Shown here in pieces: positions 52,145-63,540 of a stretch of DNA of 64,000 nt (the stretch's first letter is position 1; each line of letters begins with the position of its first letter). Source of the stretch: Sacculina carcini (lineage: Eukaryota > Arthropoda > Thecostraca > Sacculinidae); assembly GCA_916048095.2 (NCBI GenBank), contig OU696584.1:5265849-5329848 (forward strand), read 5' to 3'. A model generated the notes under the pieces. The model was not told the origin of the DNA, did no database searches, and saw only the letters and a program-made list of their open reading frames with translations. A program made the position numbers and the translations under genes.

Positions 52145-52390
52145 GAATTGATGATATCGTCAGCGTAGAGTAGCGCCGAGTCTCCCAAGCTCACTGCTAG
52201 GTCATTGACGAGTATGTCAAACAGGAGCGGACTCAGTACGGACTCAGTATGGATCCCTCCGGCACTCGGCTGGTTACATCGGACCCCTGTGACGTTCTAC
52301 CGTTGAGCAACACGCGCTGTTTGCGAGAAACGACAAACAGAAACGACTGCAGCATTTTCCAATTCGGCCCGAAGTTCGAAATTGATGGGT
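52145..52390 (-). pseudogene. LINE reverse-transcriptase fragment (family h)
   Basis: Minus strand: LQSFLFVVSRKQRVLLNG, SRVPEGSILSP (motif B with E for the usual Q), then LLFDILVNDLAVSLGDSALL and YADDI (catalytic). A small tandem duplication (GGACTCAGTA) at about 52234-52252 shifts the frame between motif B and YADD. Confidence 0.75.
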
Positions 52391-52439
52391 TTTTTGCCCT
52401 GCACTGATTGCAAATTTTCTAAATGTCTGTTTGTATCAT

Positions 52440-52727
52440 ATCTCCTCCTAAACCATTGGACCGATTTTAATTAAACTTGGTGCCTAGGGGTAAAATGGAT
52501 GCAAGAAGGTCATAGGTTGGGTTTTGTTGAGCTCCGAGGTCATTTTCAAGGTCATTGAGATCATTTGTGTCTGTTTACCCAATCTCTTTCTAAACCACTG
52601 GACCAATTTTGATGAAACCTGGTCCCTAGGGGTACAATGGATGCAAGAAAGTCATAGGCTTAGTTTTGTTGATCTCCGAGGTCATTTTCAAGGTAATTGA
52701 GGTCATTTGTGTCTGTTTGAGGACTTT
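52440..52727 (+). repeat. 142-bp tandem repeat, two units
   Basis: AAACCATTGGACCGATTTT at 52450 and AAACCACTGGACCAATTTT at 52592. Both continue through CCTAGGGGTA, ATGGATGCAAGAA, GTCATAGG and CTCCGAGGTCATTTTCAAGG. It has the look of a transposon body repeat seen in many invertebrates; family not assigned. Confidence 0.88.
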
Positions 52728-52896
52728 TTTTGTTTCTTTGTCGAAGGATTTTCCGTCGTTCCCGTTTTCCGCCAAACGCTGCCGATTTTCGTTTTGTCGG
52801 CGGCAGCTCGCATCTCGCATTCACAACAATCTTCAAAAGAAATCTTCGAAGAAGGAAAAACCAAAAGAAATTAAAAAGAGACAGTCATCTCCCCCC

Positions 52897-53067
52897 GTCG
52901 GCCTCATCCCGCGGATTCGGCCTCATCCCGCAGATTCGGCCTCATCCCGCGGATTTAGCCGCATCCCGCGGATTCGGCCTCATCCCGATCCCGCGGATTC
53001 GCCCCTCATCCCGCGGATTCGGCCTTATCCCGTGAATTCAGCCTCATCCCGCGGATTCGGCCTCATC
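52897..53067 (+). repeat. 19-bp GC-rich minisatellite
   Basis: GGCCTCATCCCGCGGATTC in about nine units with small changes. The frame through it reads RIRPHPADSASSRGF-like repeats. The period is 19, so the reading frame rotates, which argues against a selected protein. Confidence 0.88.
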
Positions 53068-53377
53068 GTGTCCCTCATCAGCGAGTCAAGCGTGAGGACG
53101 AAGAATGCGTACCTCCTCTTATACGTCAAAAATGATCACTAGTTTGGGGTTGAGTTTGTGTCGGGTTGAGTTTGTGTGTGAGGTACTAGACAATAAAAGC
53201 ATTATAACTTAATGCTATGTGCATCTTCTGGTCCCAAATTATTTCATCATTTTGCTTCTTCTTTACCCTCTTATGTAATCTGTCCATAATGTGTAGTTGG
53301 TTTAGGATATCAAGGCCGAATTGGGGGAATGCAGCTCTGGATCTGGTTTGTGGCCAGACAAAGCTGCACGTCTACTT
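53068..53377. other. Unassigned segment
   Basis: Contains TACTAGACAATAAAAGCATT and, on the minus strand, a short frame FPQFGLDILNQLHIMDRLHK that I do not recognise. The plus strand has no long frame. Confidence 0.4.
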
Positions 53378-56118
53378 ATTTAGATAGTTTTGTGTTCTAC
53401 AAGATAAGTTATAATTTATACCCACAAATTATACAAAAAACGTGTAAAATTAGCAAAATTCTCAAATACATCCAAAATTACACTTGAACACCGGGTGACT
53501 AAAATTAATTCATTTTTCTGCTATTTCTCAGTAACTATTTGTTACACATAAAAATAAAATATACCATCGTGCTAGAAATCTTGTTTTCTACAATACGGTA
53601 TAATTTGTAATTTTCCAAAGTGTACCTAAAGGAAGTTACGGCGGTGTAAATTCAAAAAGACATATTGCCAATTTGACAGCTATTATGCGCACTTGCGATT
53701 ACACAGGAATATACTACTGTGTAGATAATTTTATGTTCTACAAGATAAGCTATAATTTATACCCACAAATGATACAAAAAACGTGTAAAATTGGCAAAAT
53801 TCTCAAATACATCCAAAATTACACTTGAACACCGGGTGACTAAAATTTATTCATTTTTCTACCCATTTCTCAGGAACTGTTTGTCATACCTTAAAATTAA
53901 TTATACCATCGTGCTAGAAATGTTGTTTTCTACAATACGGTATAATTTTTAATTTTCCAAGGTGTATCTGAAGGAAGATACGGCGGTGTTAAGTCAAAAT
54001 GTCATGTTGCCAACTTGACAGCTATTATGCGTACTTGCGATTACACATGAATATACACTGATTTAATTTCACTCAAGTCCAATCACAATTTACGCACTTG
54101 CGATTACACAGGAATATACTACTGTGTAGAGAATTTTGTGTTCTACAAGATAAGCTATAATTTATACCCACAAATGATACAAAAAACGTGGAAAATTGGC
54201 AAAATTCTCAAATACATCCAAAATTACACTTGAACACCGGGTGATTAAAAAATATTTATTTTTCTACTATTTCTCAGTAAATATTTGTTACACATTACAA
54301 TAAATTATACCATCGTGCTAGAAATTTTGTTTTCTACAATACGGTATAATTTTTTATTTTCCAAAGTGTGTCTGGAGAAAGTTACGGCGGTGTAAAGTCA
54401 AAATGTCATGTTGCCAATTTGACAGCTATTAAGCGCACTGGCGAGAATCATCGTCAATAATTGAAAGTAGTAATAAAGAAGAATAAGACTGAAAGTAATT
54501 CTTTTTTCTGCTATTTCTCAGTAAATATTTGTAGCACATAAAAATAAATTATATCTTATAAATTAATCTTGTTTTCTACAATACGGTATAATTTGTAATT
54601 TTTCAAAGTGTATCTGAAGGAAGTTACGGCGGTGTAAAGTCAAAAGCACATATTACCAATTTGACAGCTATTATGCGCACTTGCGATTACACAGGAATAT
54701 ACACCGATTAAATTTCACTGAAGCCCAATCACAATTATGAATGCATCATATTAGCTCCAAGCATGGATGGTGTGGTTTTATTGGGTACAGTTTAATTAAT
54801 GCTACACTATACTGAATAGAATGGCTTTATTGTCCTCAATATTTACACATGAATTGTTCCGCCCGACGGGCGGGTAAAATACTACTGGGAACAAAGTTAA
54901 CTACTGAATTTTACTGTATAATTTAATTGGTTTAATTTCAAGTTGCATAAGCTTAAGTTGCATAAAGATATGGGTTGTAATATCATGCAATGCCAACTAT
55001 ATGCATATGCTGTTTTAGCGGACGCATAAATCTGGAATTATAGAGATGACAGAAAGTTTCATTGTTTTGATAGTGTTACACTTCTGAATTACTACACACG
55101 AGGGACGGGTGTGAATTTGAGCAGTGTTGAGGGAAAAACATCGTCAATAATTAAAACAAGAATTTACAAATTTCACTTTTTCTGTTGGTCGTTTTTCATC
55201 AATTTTCTTTGTTTGTTTCGTGTTTGAGTTCTGAATTATTCCGCACGACGGGCAGCTTTAAATATGAGGCGGGTTGTGGAAAAACATGTTTTCTAAATTG
55301 AAACATAAATTTTACATTTAGACTTTTATATTAGCTAAAACTTTCCTGTGGGTTTGTTTTTCTTTTTCAATTTGCACTAATTTTTTTATGAATTCAATAT
55401 TAATTATATTTTATAAACTGTTCCGCACGACGGGCGAATTAAATGTATCTATAAAGAGTGGGTTTAAATGATAGCGAGGTATATGATATTTTGCTAGCAG
55501 TAAATATTAATAGCAGTAATATTCTAGCGATAAAAGTAGGATAGCTCTTAAGCAAATGATTTTGGAGAATGATGTGAACCTTTAAATATATTTTGCGATC
55601 TGATGATATATGTATTAGGAATAATACGTAGCAGAATATAGATTGCATAATATAATATCGGCCGTAATATCAAGGGCTGTAATATCGGTGTAATCCAAAA
55701 AATAACAACTGTATGAATATGATGCATTAGTGGAAGCATTAACCGGGAATTATGAGATAATATGATAATGGTGTATAATTATATCGCAATATGCAACAAA
55801 TGTGAATTTAGCTGCCTTACAGTTTGGTCCCGATACTATATTGGCGGGTTGAGAGAAAAGTATTGGTGGGCCGCGTGTTTGGGACCCCTGGGGTAGATAA
55901 TCTCAGTCTTCTGATTACAAATTATGATCGCATCAGTATATTTTGTGATCACAAACTAATAAGTTAAATCACCTCAGACTAGGCTGAGAGCGGTCAAGAT
56001 TAGATGATTGGGTTGGGTTGGGTAGGTTTGACTCAGGTTATATTAGGTTTTAATGATAGCGCAAAATATATAAATTTTAACAATAAATATTATAGCGGAA
56101 AAAGTGAAATAGTACTTA
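53378..56118 (+). mobile_element. Helitron H11, both ends missing
   Basis: Starts inside an array unit (ATAGTTTTGTGTTCTACAAG), with markers at about 53692, 54030 and 54095, followed by a disrupted unit at 54430-54540. It then has the linker and 3' modules with hairpins at about 54858, 55240 and 55422, and the hAT-like piece at 55870. It stops at AGTACTTA (56118), where H4 continues with several more modules. Confidence 0.78.
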
Positions 56119-56170
56119 GTAGTATTGAACAATTGTTTATATTCGTTGTGTATTGTGTGTATCATGTGTA

Positions 56171-56351
56171 TTGTGCTTTTATGAATTGTCTGAAGATGGA
56201 GTCAGTAAACTCCGAAACGTTACAGAATATAGGAACGCTTTTGAAGTGTTTGAGTCAAAGCGATCAGAAACTGGCAAGAGATTTAGAATCCACCAGGAAA
56301 AAGATTGCAAAATGCGAAATTGCAATTGACTTTAATCTCGTTTGTAAGCGC

Positions 56352-56354
<3 letters not shown>
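56171..56354 (+). mobile_element. PLE-C 5' region / pseudo-LTR, copy in D2
   Basis: Frame from ATG 56196: MESVNSETLQNIGTLLKCL, SQSDQKLARDLESTRKKI, AKCEIAIDFNLVCKRE, then TA repeats. The ATG lies inside the hammerhead-like core at 56190-56218. Confidence 0.55.
56190..56218 (+). ncRNA. Hammerhead-like core containing the PLE-C start codon
   Basis: CTGAAGA, T, GGAGT-CAGTAA-ACTCC, GAAAC. It has a perfect 5-bp stem II. ATG at 56196-56198 overlaps the CUGANGA box exactly as in PLE-B. In D1 the stem has one mismatch (GTAGT). Confidence 0.45.

Positions 56355-56412
<58 letters not shown>
56355..56412. repeat. (TA)n microsatellite
   Basis: TA tract ending the PLE-C segment in D2. Confidence 0.97.
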
Positions 56413-56413
<1 letters not shown>

Positions 56414-56423
56414 GGAACATTTA

Positions 56424-56678
56424 CATGAAAATACACTTTGTCACGAACACAACTCGAGAATTTCATTCACACAAACCTTTTGAGTTATGATATATGTGTA
56501 TATGTTGCGTATGTATGTATATATGATGATGTTGTGAATGTGCATACATATGTAGTTGATCATGGATGGTTTGGGTGTGTGTGTGTGTGAGCGTGTGAAT
56601 GTTCATATTGTACTGAAAAGCCTGATGATGTATATCTTGATGGATGAGCAATAAATGCAATTTACTTTACTTTACATA
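56424..56678 (+). mobile_element. LINE-like 3' tail, D2 copy
   Basis: Counterpart of 36722-36967, same AATAAATGCAATTTACTTT end. Confidence 0.4.
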
Positions 56679-56989
56679 CACGGTATGGTTGATGCTTCGT
56701 GTGTGTGTGTGTATGTGTCGGACTTTTGGAATCGCCTCTGTCACGTGCAGCGTGCGTGCTGCTGGCCGCTGCTTGTTTTCGCCCACTCGCGACGGCATAT
56801 CCAGAAATATCCGGCTTGAACCGTCTGCAGTGTGTACGAGCTGGATATTGGGGAGGCGGGTGTGTATCAGGGTGTGTGTGTGTGCGTGTGTGTGTGTATG
56901 TGTGCAAAGCGACCAACACTCAACAAACACATGTGTGTCACTGCTGCCTTCGATGCACTATCAATGTAACACACACGATATATAGTGCA

Positions 56990-57446
56990 TTGAATTGAAT
57001 TGGGGATCAATGTAGAAAGTCTCGAGCGAAAACTGCAGCACGCGTATGACTACTTCTCTTCTAACAAGATGAAAATAAATCCTGAAAAACACAAGTTCTA
57101 CTAGCAGGCACAAACTATATATTGTCCACTTTTCCGGAAATAATAATAAAATTCATGGGAACCAATTTTGCAGTGCAAAATTCTATGAAATTACGTGACA
57201 ATAGACAAGCATTTGGATTTTAAGCAGCATATCGACAATCTGGCACACAAATCGTTAGCAACATTGATCATGCACATTAACAGATCGCTGATCAAGGCTT
57301 TCATCACGTCGATTTTAACATATTTTATAAGTGCATGTGGGACCGCGTGCTCTGAACATCAACACAAGCTACAGAAAATATTGAATTTTTGTGCTCGAAT
57401 TTTTACATATACAAGAAAGCGTGACTATATAACAGAGGTATACATT
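56990..57446 (+). pseudogene. LINE RT post-catalytic fragment, D2 copy
   Basis: Counterpart of 37290-37745 with a few substitutions (DYFSSNKMKINPEKH, VTIDKHLDFKQHIDNL). Confidence 0.7.
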
Positions 57447-57500
57447 ATAGTGGGAATAGCGAAAATCACTGAACGTGTTACAAGCAATAAAAACAACAAC

Positions 57501-57941
57501 ATGTATTCACAAATCCCACTCTCACAATCACAACGCGGCTTCAGATCACTGCACTCTACCACCACACTGCTCACAAAACTCACACAGACCATGATGGGTA
57601 ACATAAACACAACATAACAACCACACCGAACACTACTCATAACACTCGACATCAGCAAAACCTTCTACAGAGTTCCACGACACAATCTCACAAAAAAAAT
57701 ACCAAACACCACAATATCACAAAGAGATGAATACACACTTATACACAAATGAATACACAAATACACACTTCACAATATCACAAAGAGATGGCAGATGGCA
57801 GATGCGCTGGCAGATGTGCCCATGTAAGGTACAACGGGCAATCATCTCACACACGCAACATAACAAACGAAGTCCCTCAGGGCTCCGTTTTAGCACCAAC
57901 ACTATTCAACCTATACCTACATGACATGCCAGCACCCAAAT
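57501..57941 (+). pseudogene. LINE reverse-transcriptase fragment (family d), copy 2
   Basis: Counterpart of 37800-38240. It carries an extra stop after GNINTT and F-Y at the motif A aspartate neighbourhood (SKTFYRVP), so it is more decayed than copy 1. Confidence 0.75.
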
Positions 57942-57955
57942 CAGTATTCAAGTAT

Positions 57956-58232
57956 ATGTCAGAAATGGATGAGACGGAACAGTTATTCTCGAGTTATGCA
58001 CAATCCAGTGGAAGAAGAGGACACAAAATAAAACTGAAAAAACGAGGTGCCGCAGTAATTTGAAAACGTTTAGTTTTCCGTATAAATGCGTGGATAAATG
58101 GAATAAATTAAGGGGAAAAGTATTCGATAGTGAAAAGAATAAGGCACATTTAAGACAAAGCTGGACAATTGTGCATATCGAGAAGGGACAGTCCGAGCCT
58201 AAAAGCTCTCCTCCCGTATCAACAAATCGGTG
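57956..58232 (+). pseudogene. LINE C-terminal fragment, D2 copy
   Basis: Counterpart of 38255-38531. Confidence 0.55.
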
Positions 58233-58891
58233 AATACATACACACACAAACACACTGTAATAAGTATTCGTATTGTGTATGTACAGTGTGATGAAATCGT
58301 GTAACCGCGTAGGTGTGTTTGTATGTCTGTATGTATGTGTATGTTCAAGTGCGCGAATGGTGTGCCTGCTCTTTTCCATGAATGCGAGTTACCGTGTATG
58401 TGCGTGTATATGTCTGCGTGTGTGAGTGGTTCATGTTGCTTGGCTTGTCACGTGACTCGAGTACTGTGTGCTGATTGGTCGGTGTACTTTGACATTGTGA
58501 CGTGTGACGCCTGTGCGTGTGGCTGAAGCGAGCTACAAGCAGTCTGGTTTTGAGCGTTGTGAATGTTGGTGGTGTTCGTGTGTTGGTGCTGTATTTGTAA
58601 TTGTGGTTGGTGCTAGGCCACAGTGTTTATTGTTTATTATAAGTTTTGTTTTCAAGAGTGCATTTCAGTGCTATCATTTCATCGTCGTCCTCATCTTCAT
58701 TGAATACATCTCTATTTATTCTACATATAGTCAGGAGAGAGAAATAAACCACACAAACGAAAATATGGTAATTCACAATTAAGTGAATTTCACTATTGTT
58801 TTCATGAGTTTTAGTGGAATTTCTGCAAGCAGTTTGAGCTCAACTTTTAGCGAGTTTTAGCGCAGCAAAACGTCACAACACTTGTCTTCAC
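58233..58891. other. Unassigned segment, D2 copy
   Basis: Counterpart of 38532-39190. AATAAA at 58742. Confidence 0.4.
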
Positions 58892-59071
58892 TCACTCTTG
58901 TTTGATGCGTCCTGCTGCCCAATCGTTCAGCTCGCCTGTCTCTTGCATTCGCCTGAGATGCGACTCCAACGATGTCCGGCTATTGGCAGCCGCCTCTGGC
59001 TGACGGCTGAAGACTGAGCCGTGAAACAGCTGCTGCAGCCGCGCAGACGGCCCGTCAGCCGACAGCTTCAT
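58892..59071 (-). CDS. Small open frame, 59 codons, unknown, D2 copy
   Basis: Same start, stop and, as far as I can read, same protein as 39191-39370. The only substitutions nearby lie upstream of the ATG. Persistence of an open frame in both copies is weak support for function, or for recent duplication. Confidence 0.3.
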   Translation of the reverse strand: MKLSADGPSARLQQLFHGSVFSRQPEAAANSRTSLESHLRRMQETGELNDWAAGRIKQE

Positions 59072-59344
59072 CTTTCGCGCCAGCAGCCGAGTGTGCAGCC
59101 GGCGCTTGCGGGTCCACGCAGTCAGTTGTGTGTTTTAGTTGGATGACAGACTAATTTTGGCCAGAGCTGAATGAGACGGGTGGCGCGTGCCGCTTGTCAA
59201 TTCATCTGTCATAAAATAATAAAAATGAAAACAGAAAGTGCAAAGAATTAAGATTCAGGAAATAGGGAAGATATGAATGCAAACAATTGGGAGAGAATGA
59301 AAAAAATATATATATAAATAATTATTCAATGCAACCGTTTCGAT

Positions 59345-59641
59345 TACCGGCCGGTTCGAAACCGTTCCTATAGATATCATTGGACCTCTGCCGGAGCAGG
59401 CATCGTTCTCGTGTTTTCTGCCGTTGCGCATGTGTTAACGTGCATAGATCGAGCCACTCGCTGGATGGAAGCGGTTCCGCTGTCTGATATTACATCTGAG
59501 TATGTCGCTCACTCCTTCTTTGAGACATGGGTTGCCCGCTTTGATGTGCCAATCCACGCTGTCACTGATCGAGGGAGGCAATCTGATAGCGAACTGTTTC
59601 AACATCTGACCAAATGCACAAGTTTTTACAGGGTGGTGCAA
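59345..59641 (+). pseudogene. Ty3/Gypsy integrase fragment, broken fossil, D2 copy
   Basis: Counterpart of 39640-40030, shorter at its start. It retains TCIDRATRWMEAVPL and HAVTDRGRQSDSELF. Confidence 0.8.
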
Positions 59642-59762
59642 TGGTGCTTAAATGTTGTGATTATTTTTAGCCATGTTTTATTGTCACTCCACTAAGGGAG
59701 TACTGTAGTCTCATTGTCACGTTGCTTACGCCCATTGAAATATTTGCGTGTGTTTCGTTTTA

Positions 59763-59870
59763 GTGTACAACCGGTTTGTCTGTGTGTATGTGCGCTTGTG
59801 TGTTGGCGACTAGAGGCTCGTGTTTGACCTGTGACGCACGCGGGTCATTGACCGCGTGTCTCTGTATGTG
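59763..59870 (+). repeat. R108, copy 3
   Basis: Matches 40151-40258. Confidence 0.85.
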
Positions 59871-60290
59871 TGTGCGTGTGCAGGGCAAGTGACCAGTAAC
59901 TTGTGCTGTCGTGTCTGGGTTTGTCCTTGTTGGGGTAGCGTTGAGCTTAGCGTTTGCTGCCTAATACACTGTGTGCGGTTTTCTCACCTTTTCGTTTCTA
60001 AATCGTCACAGTGACAAGCATCATACAAAATTGTCTGTTATAGCCTGCCTCTTTCCGTCAAAAACTTCACCGTGTAAATCCATTTCAACACGAGAAAAAT
60101 AGCATTCAAAATCTATTCAATACTCATTCACACTCTATTCAATACTCATTTTGCTACAAAAAATAAATCGAATTATTTTCTCATATGACTGTCAATAGTG
60201 TTTAGAAGCACAAAATTACAAAAATAAACGTGGGCGTTAAACGCTTGCCGGCAACACCTTTTGCACGTAGAAAAACAACCAAAAGACGCC
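59871..60290. other. Unassigned segment, D2 copy
   Basis: Counterpart of 40259-40678; nothing recognised. Confidence 0.5.
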
Positions 60291-60333
60291 CATGTTGCAG
60301 CGTGTGCTGCACGTGCCTACAGGCTGCAACATG
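60291..60333. ncRNA. Covarying hairpin, D2 copy
   Basis: CATGTTGCAGC and GCTGCAACATG; differs from D1 at one base pair, with both sides changed. Confidence 0.4.
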
Positions 60334-60508
60334 CAAGCACATGCTTCTTGCACGTGCTTCTATTCAAGGAAGAGTCAAGCTTTAGTGTCACCCCCTCGCT
60401 ACATCCCCCTGGGCAGCAGTTGTCTGACCGAACATGCAAAGCCGTGTATATTCTGTACACCTCTTTTTTCCTGTTGGCTTTTGCCTTCAATTGCCTTTCC
60501 TGCCGAAC

Positions 60509-60796
60509 CAGGGGCTCTTAACCGGGGGTGCGAGCATGGATCCTAGGGGGTGCGAGGATTTCTGTAATACTTATAAGAAAAATTTAACGTTTAACCTATG
60601 CATTATATTTTATTGGAAAAACGTAGTTTTGCTCATTCCTTTTGAAGCTATATGAATGAATATTGAATAAAAATGTTTTCTTATTACGTCGTTTGTTTTT
60701 TCATGTTTTCATATAGCTATCAAGAATCCATGGGCAGCGAGAACTGATTGATGATTTGAAAGGCGTGCGAGCACTTAGAAATGTTAAGAGCCACTG
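60509..60796. mobile_element. hAT-type MITE, copy 2
   Basis: Same ends and length as 40897-41184. Confidence 0.65.
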
Positions 60797-61169
60797 ACGT
60801 AAACAAATGTGTGCTGATATTCATGCGCTATACTTGCAACATGCTGGTTCTTTTTGTGAATGTGATATGCAGGGTCGTAGCAACCGCCCGCCAAACCCTC
60901 GGGCGGTGGTCGCCGAGTGTTATGGGGGCCCGTTACCTCACGCATGATATTTAGATTTGTCATAAAGTGGCGCATAAAAGTGCCCAGCTAAATGGAGACC
61001 GACGGGCTGCTCGTAACTGCATTTCCCCAAAGTTAGACCTCTATTATAATGGTGTTTTATTCATAAAGCACTTAGAAAGGTCAAGAATCACTGACGTAAA
61101 CTAATGTGTGCTGATATTCAGCCAAGTATGCCCGGTTGTCTACGCTTCGCTGACGGTCACCGACGACAG

Positions 61170-61204
61170 CTCCTGCTTTCTACTAGAGCCGTAGAAAGCA
61201 GGAG
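61170..61204. repeat. 14-bp perfect hairpin, D2 copy
   Basis: Same arms and loop as 41558-41592. Confidence 0.9.
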
Positions 61205-61423
61205 GGATCTAGTACCAAGTGATTCAACGTGCCATCTGGTCCAACGCTCATACGATGCGATGAGCACCGGCCGAGCGATGACTCACCGACCGTGAGTGAA
61301 TCTGACAATGGCGTATCTAGAAACTGAAATATGCGAGTGACCAGCTATAAGCAGAAGCTATAAGCTAAGCTATAAGCTACATTTATTAGATGTATGTTAT
61401 ATCCCAATCTCATTACAGGTATA

Positions 61424-61517
61424 CAGAGCCTAAACTAACCAAGTCTAGCCTAACCTAACCCATCTAACCCAACCTAACATTACCTAACCTATCCTAACCA
61501 AATCTAACCTACCCTAC
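61424..61517 (+). repeat. Degenerate CCTAA-rich repeat, D2 copy
   Basis: Counterpart of 41812-41905 with two or three changes. Confidence 0.5.
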
Positions 61518-61869
61518 CATAAACTTCACATAGCTGATATAAATTGTCAAAGATGATCACTCACATAACTCAGTCTCTAGATACACCACTATCAGATTCA
61601 CTCACGGCTTGTAGCATCGTGGCTATCGCTCGGTGTTCATCGCATCGCAGTAAGCGTTGGATCAGTTGGTACGTTGGCGTGAATGGTCGTATCCCCTTTT
61701 CCGTCAGCGCCCAGCCCTTTCCTCGCGCTGAGGTGTCAACTAATACTGTGTGGCTCTCATACGCTGTCTTTGTTGTCGCCCATTGGACATTTTGCTTTGC
61801 GAAATGTGTTTAACAATGAGCTCTCAATAAATTGTTCTCACATGTGTTTTCTAGTGTTTTTCTTGTTGT

Positions 61870-62064
61870 GTGTGTACTTGTGTGTACTCGTATGTCTGCT
61901 TTGTATGTGTTATGTGTTGTGTATTTGTGCTTGCATGCGTCTTGTATTATGTGTTTATTTGTATGTTTGTCTTGCGTTGTGTGTGTGTGCCTTCTCACAC
62001 CGTGGATTTGTCATCTCTGCTGATGATGTGTGGCGATGTTGAAATGAATCCCGGTCCTGAAGTA
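61870..62064 (+). pseudogene. LINE ORF N-terminal part with 2A-like motif, copy 2
   Basis: Ends VDLSSLLMMCGDVEMNPGP (2A at 62032-62058), a full match to D(V/I)ExNPGP. GTAAGT follows as in copy 1. Confidence 0.6.
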
Positions 62065-62091
62065 AGTATTTATTCATTTTATTTTATTAAT

Positions 62092-62235
62092 CGTTCAGCA
62101 CGACGGGCGGGTTTAAATACGAGGCTGTTCGAGGGAAAATATTTTGCATCATCAAAAAATAAAAACATTAATATTCAGACTTTTCTATTGGTTAAAACTT
62201 TTTAGGGGTTTACTTAGTTATTTTTAAATTTGTAT
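62092..62235 (+). mobile_element. Isolated Helitron 3' module, D2 copy
   Basis: Counterpart of 42520-42660. Confidence 0.65.
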
Positions 62236-62696
62236 TCCTTTATGAAATAGAGCAGATTATAAGAGAATTTTGATAACGGGACGTATAGTTGCAGATCATC
62301 AGCGTAGATATGGTATGAAATAGGGAATTTTCGTAGAATAGGGCAGATAGAAGATATATACAGATTGAATAGGAGAAGACCAAGAATAGAGCACTGAGGC
62401 ACACCGTTAGAAAGCAAAAGAGGGGAAGAAAAGGAAGAGTTAGAACGCACAGAAAAAACGGCTTGAAAAACATGAAGTCATGAGTGAGAGAGCAAAAGAG
62501 GATAAGCCAATAAGGAAGGGAGGTATTTGAGCAATATAGGGTGTTTAACAAGATCGAAGGCGGAGGAAAGATCAAATAGGACGAGGAGGACTGAGTCACC
62601 GGAGGCAAAGGATTGGAAGATACCATTTACAAGGCAAAGTAAAAAAGATTCGGTAAAATGATGTGAGACGAAACCGAACACAAGTCTCCGATACAT
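62214..62696 (-). pseudogene. LINE reverse-transcriptase fragment (family f), copy 2
   Basis: Same motifs as 42642-43125, but motif B reads NGVPQCSILG (C for G), so this copy is further decayed. Confidence 0.8.
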
Positions 62697-63013
62697 TGTG
62701 AATTGTCAATATTATATTGTTATTATTATTATTATTATTAATTACAGCCAAATCCAGTAGCATGGGAAGAGTGCAAGCACTATTACCACGCTAAAGTGGC
62801 CCCATGTACCGGAAGCGCCCAAAAGATTCAGAGAGAAAGAGAGTTCGAAGAGAAAAAAGTCTAGAAAGAGCGTTGGAAAGAAAATAATAAATAAATAACA
62901 ACAAATAATATACCATCATCCGATAACAAACCATAATGTCACTCCGCCCACGTTCCTCAATAAATAATAACAATCAACAATAAATATGTGATTCAGTAAA
63001 TAACAGCCATCAA

Positions 63014-63530
63014 TAAATAAGAATAAATATTAATGAATAAGTAATAAATAACAATCAAGAACAATACATATGATTCAATAAGAAACATCCAACAATAAAT
63101 ATTAATATGATTCAATAAGTAACAACAACACAAATAAATATGATTCAATAAACAATAACACCAATAAATATGATTCAATAAACAACAACAACAATAAATA
63201 TGATTCAATAAACAGCAACAACAATAAATATGATTCAATAAATAACAACAACAATAAATATGATTCAATAAACAGCAACAACAATAAATATGATTCAATA
63301 AACAACAACAACAATAAATATGATTCAATAAACATCAACAACAATAAATATGATTCAATAAACAACAACAGCCAACACTGAGTAAAAGTATAATTTAATA
63401 AATAACAACAACCAATAATAAATAGTAATAAATAGAGAGTAAAATAGGAATAAATATATATAAATAGAAAATAGATAACAATAAGCATAAATAAATAACA
63501 ATAAATATGAATAAATATATAATTAATAAG
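63014..63530 (-). repeat. 30-bp minisatellite, D2 copy
   Basis: Core 63135-63374 has eight exact 30-bp units, two more than D1. Confidence 0.85.
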
Positions 63531-63540
63531 ACTCAATAGT

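Larger units (their letters stand above)
56163..63538 (+). repeat. Segmental duplication, copy D2
   Basis: Second copy of the D block. It ends at the same base sequence as D1 (GACTCAATAGT), but there D1 continues into LINE coding sequence and D2 into a Helitron. Confidence 0.9.

Noticed and set aside
52666-53142. 158-codon frame with proline/arginine repeats
   Set aside because: Half of it is the 19-bp minisatellite, whose period is not a multiple of three; the rest overlaps the 142-bp repeat.
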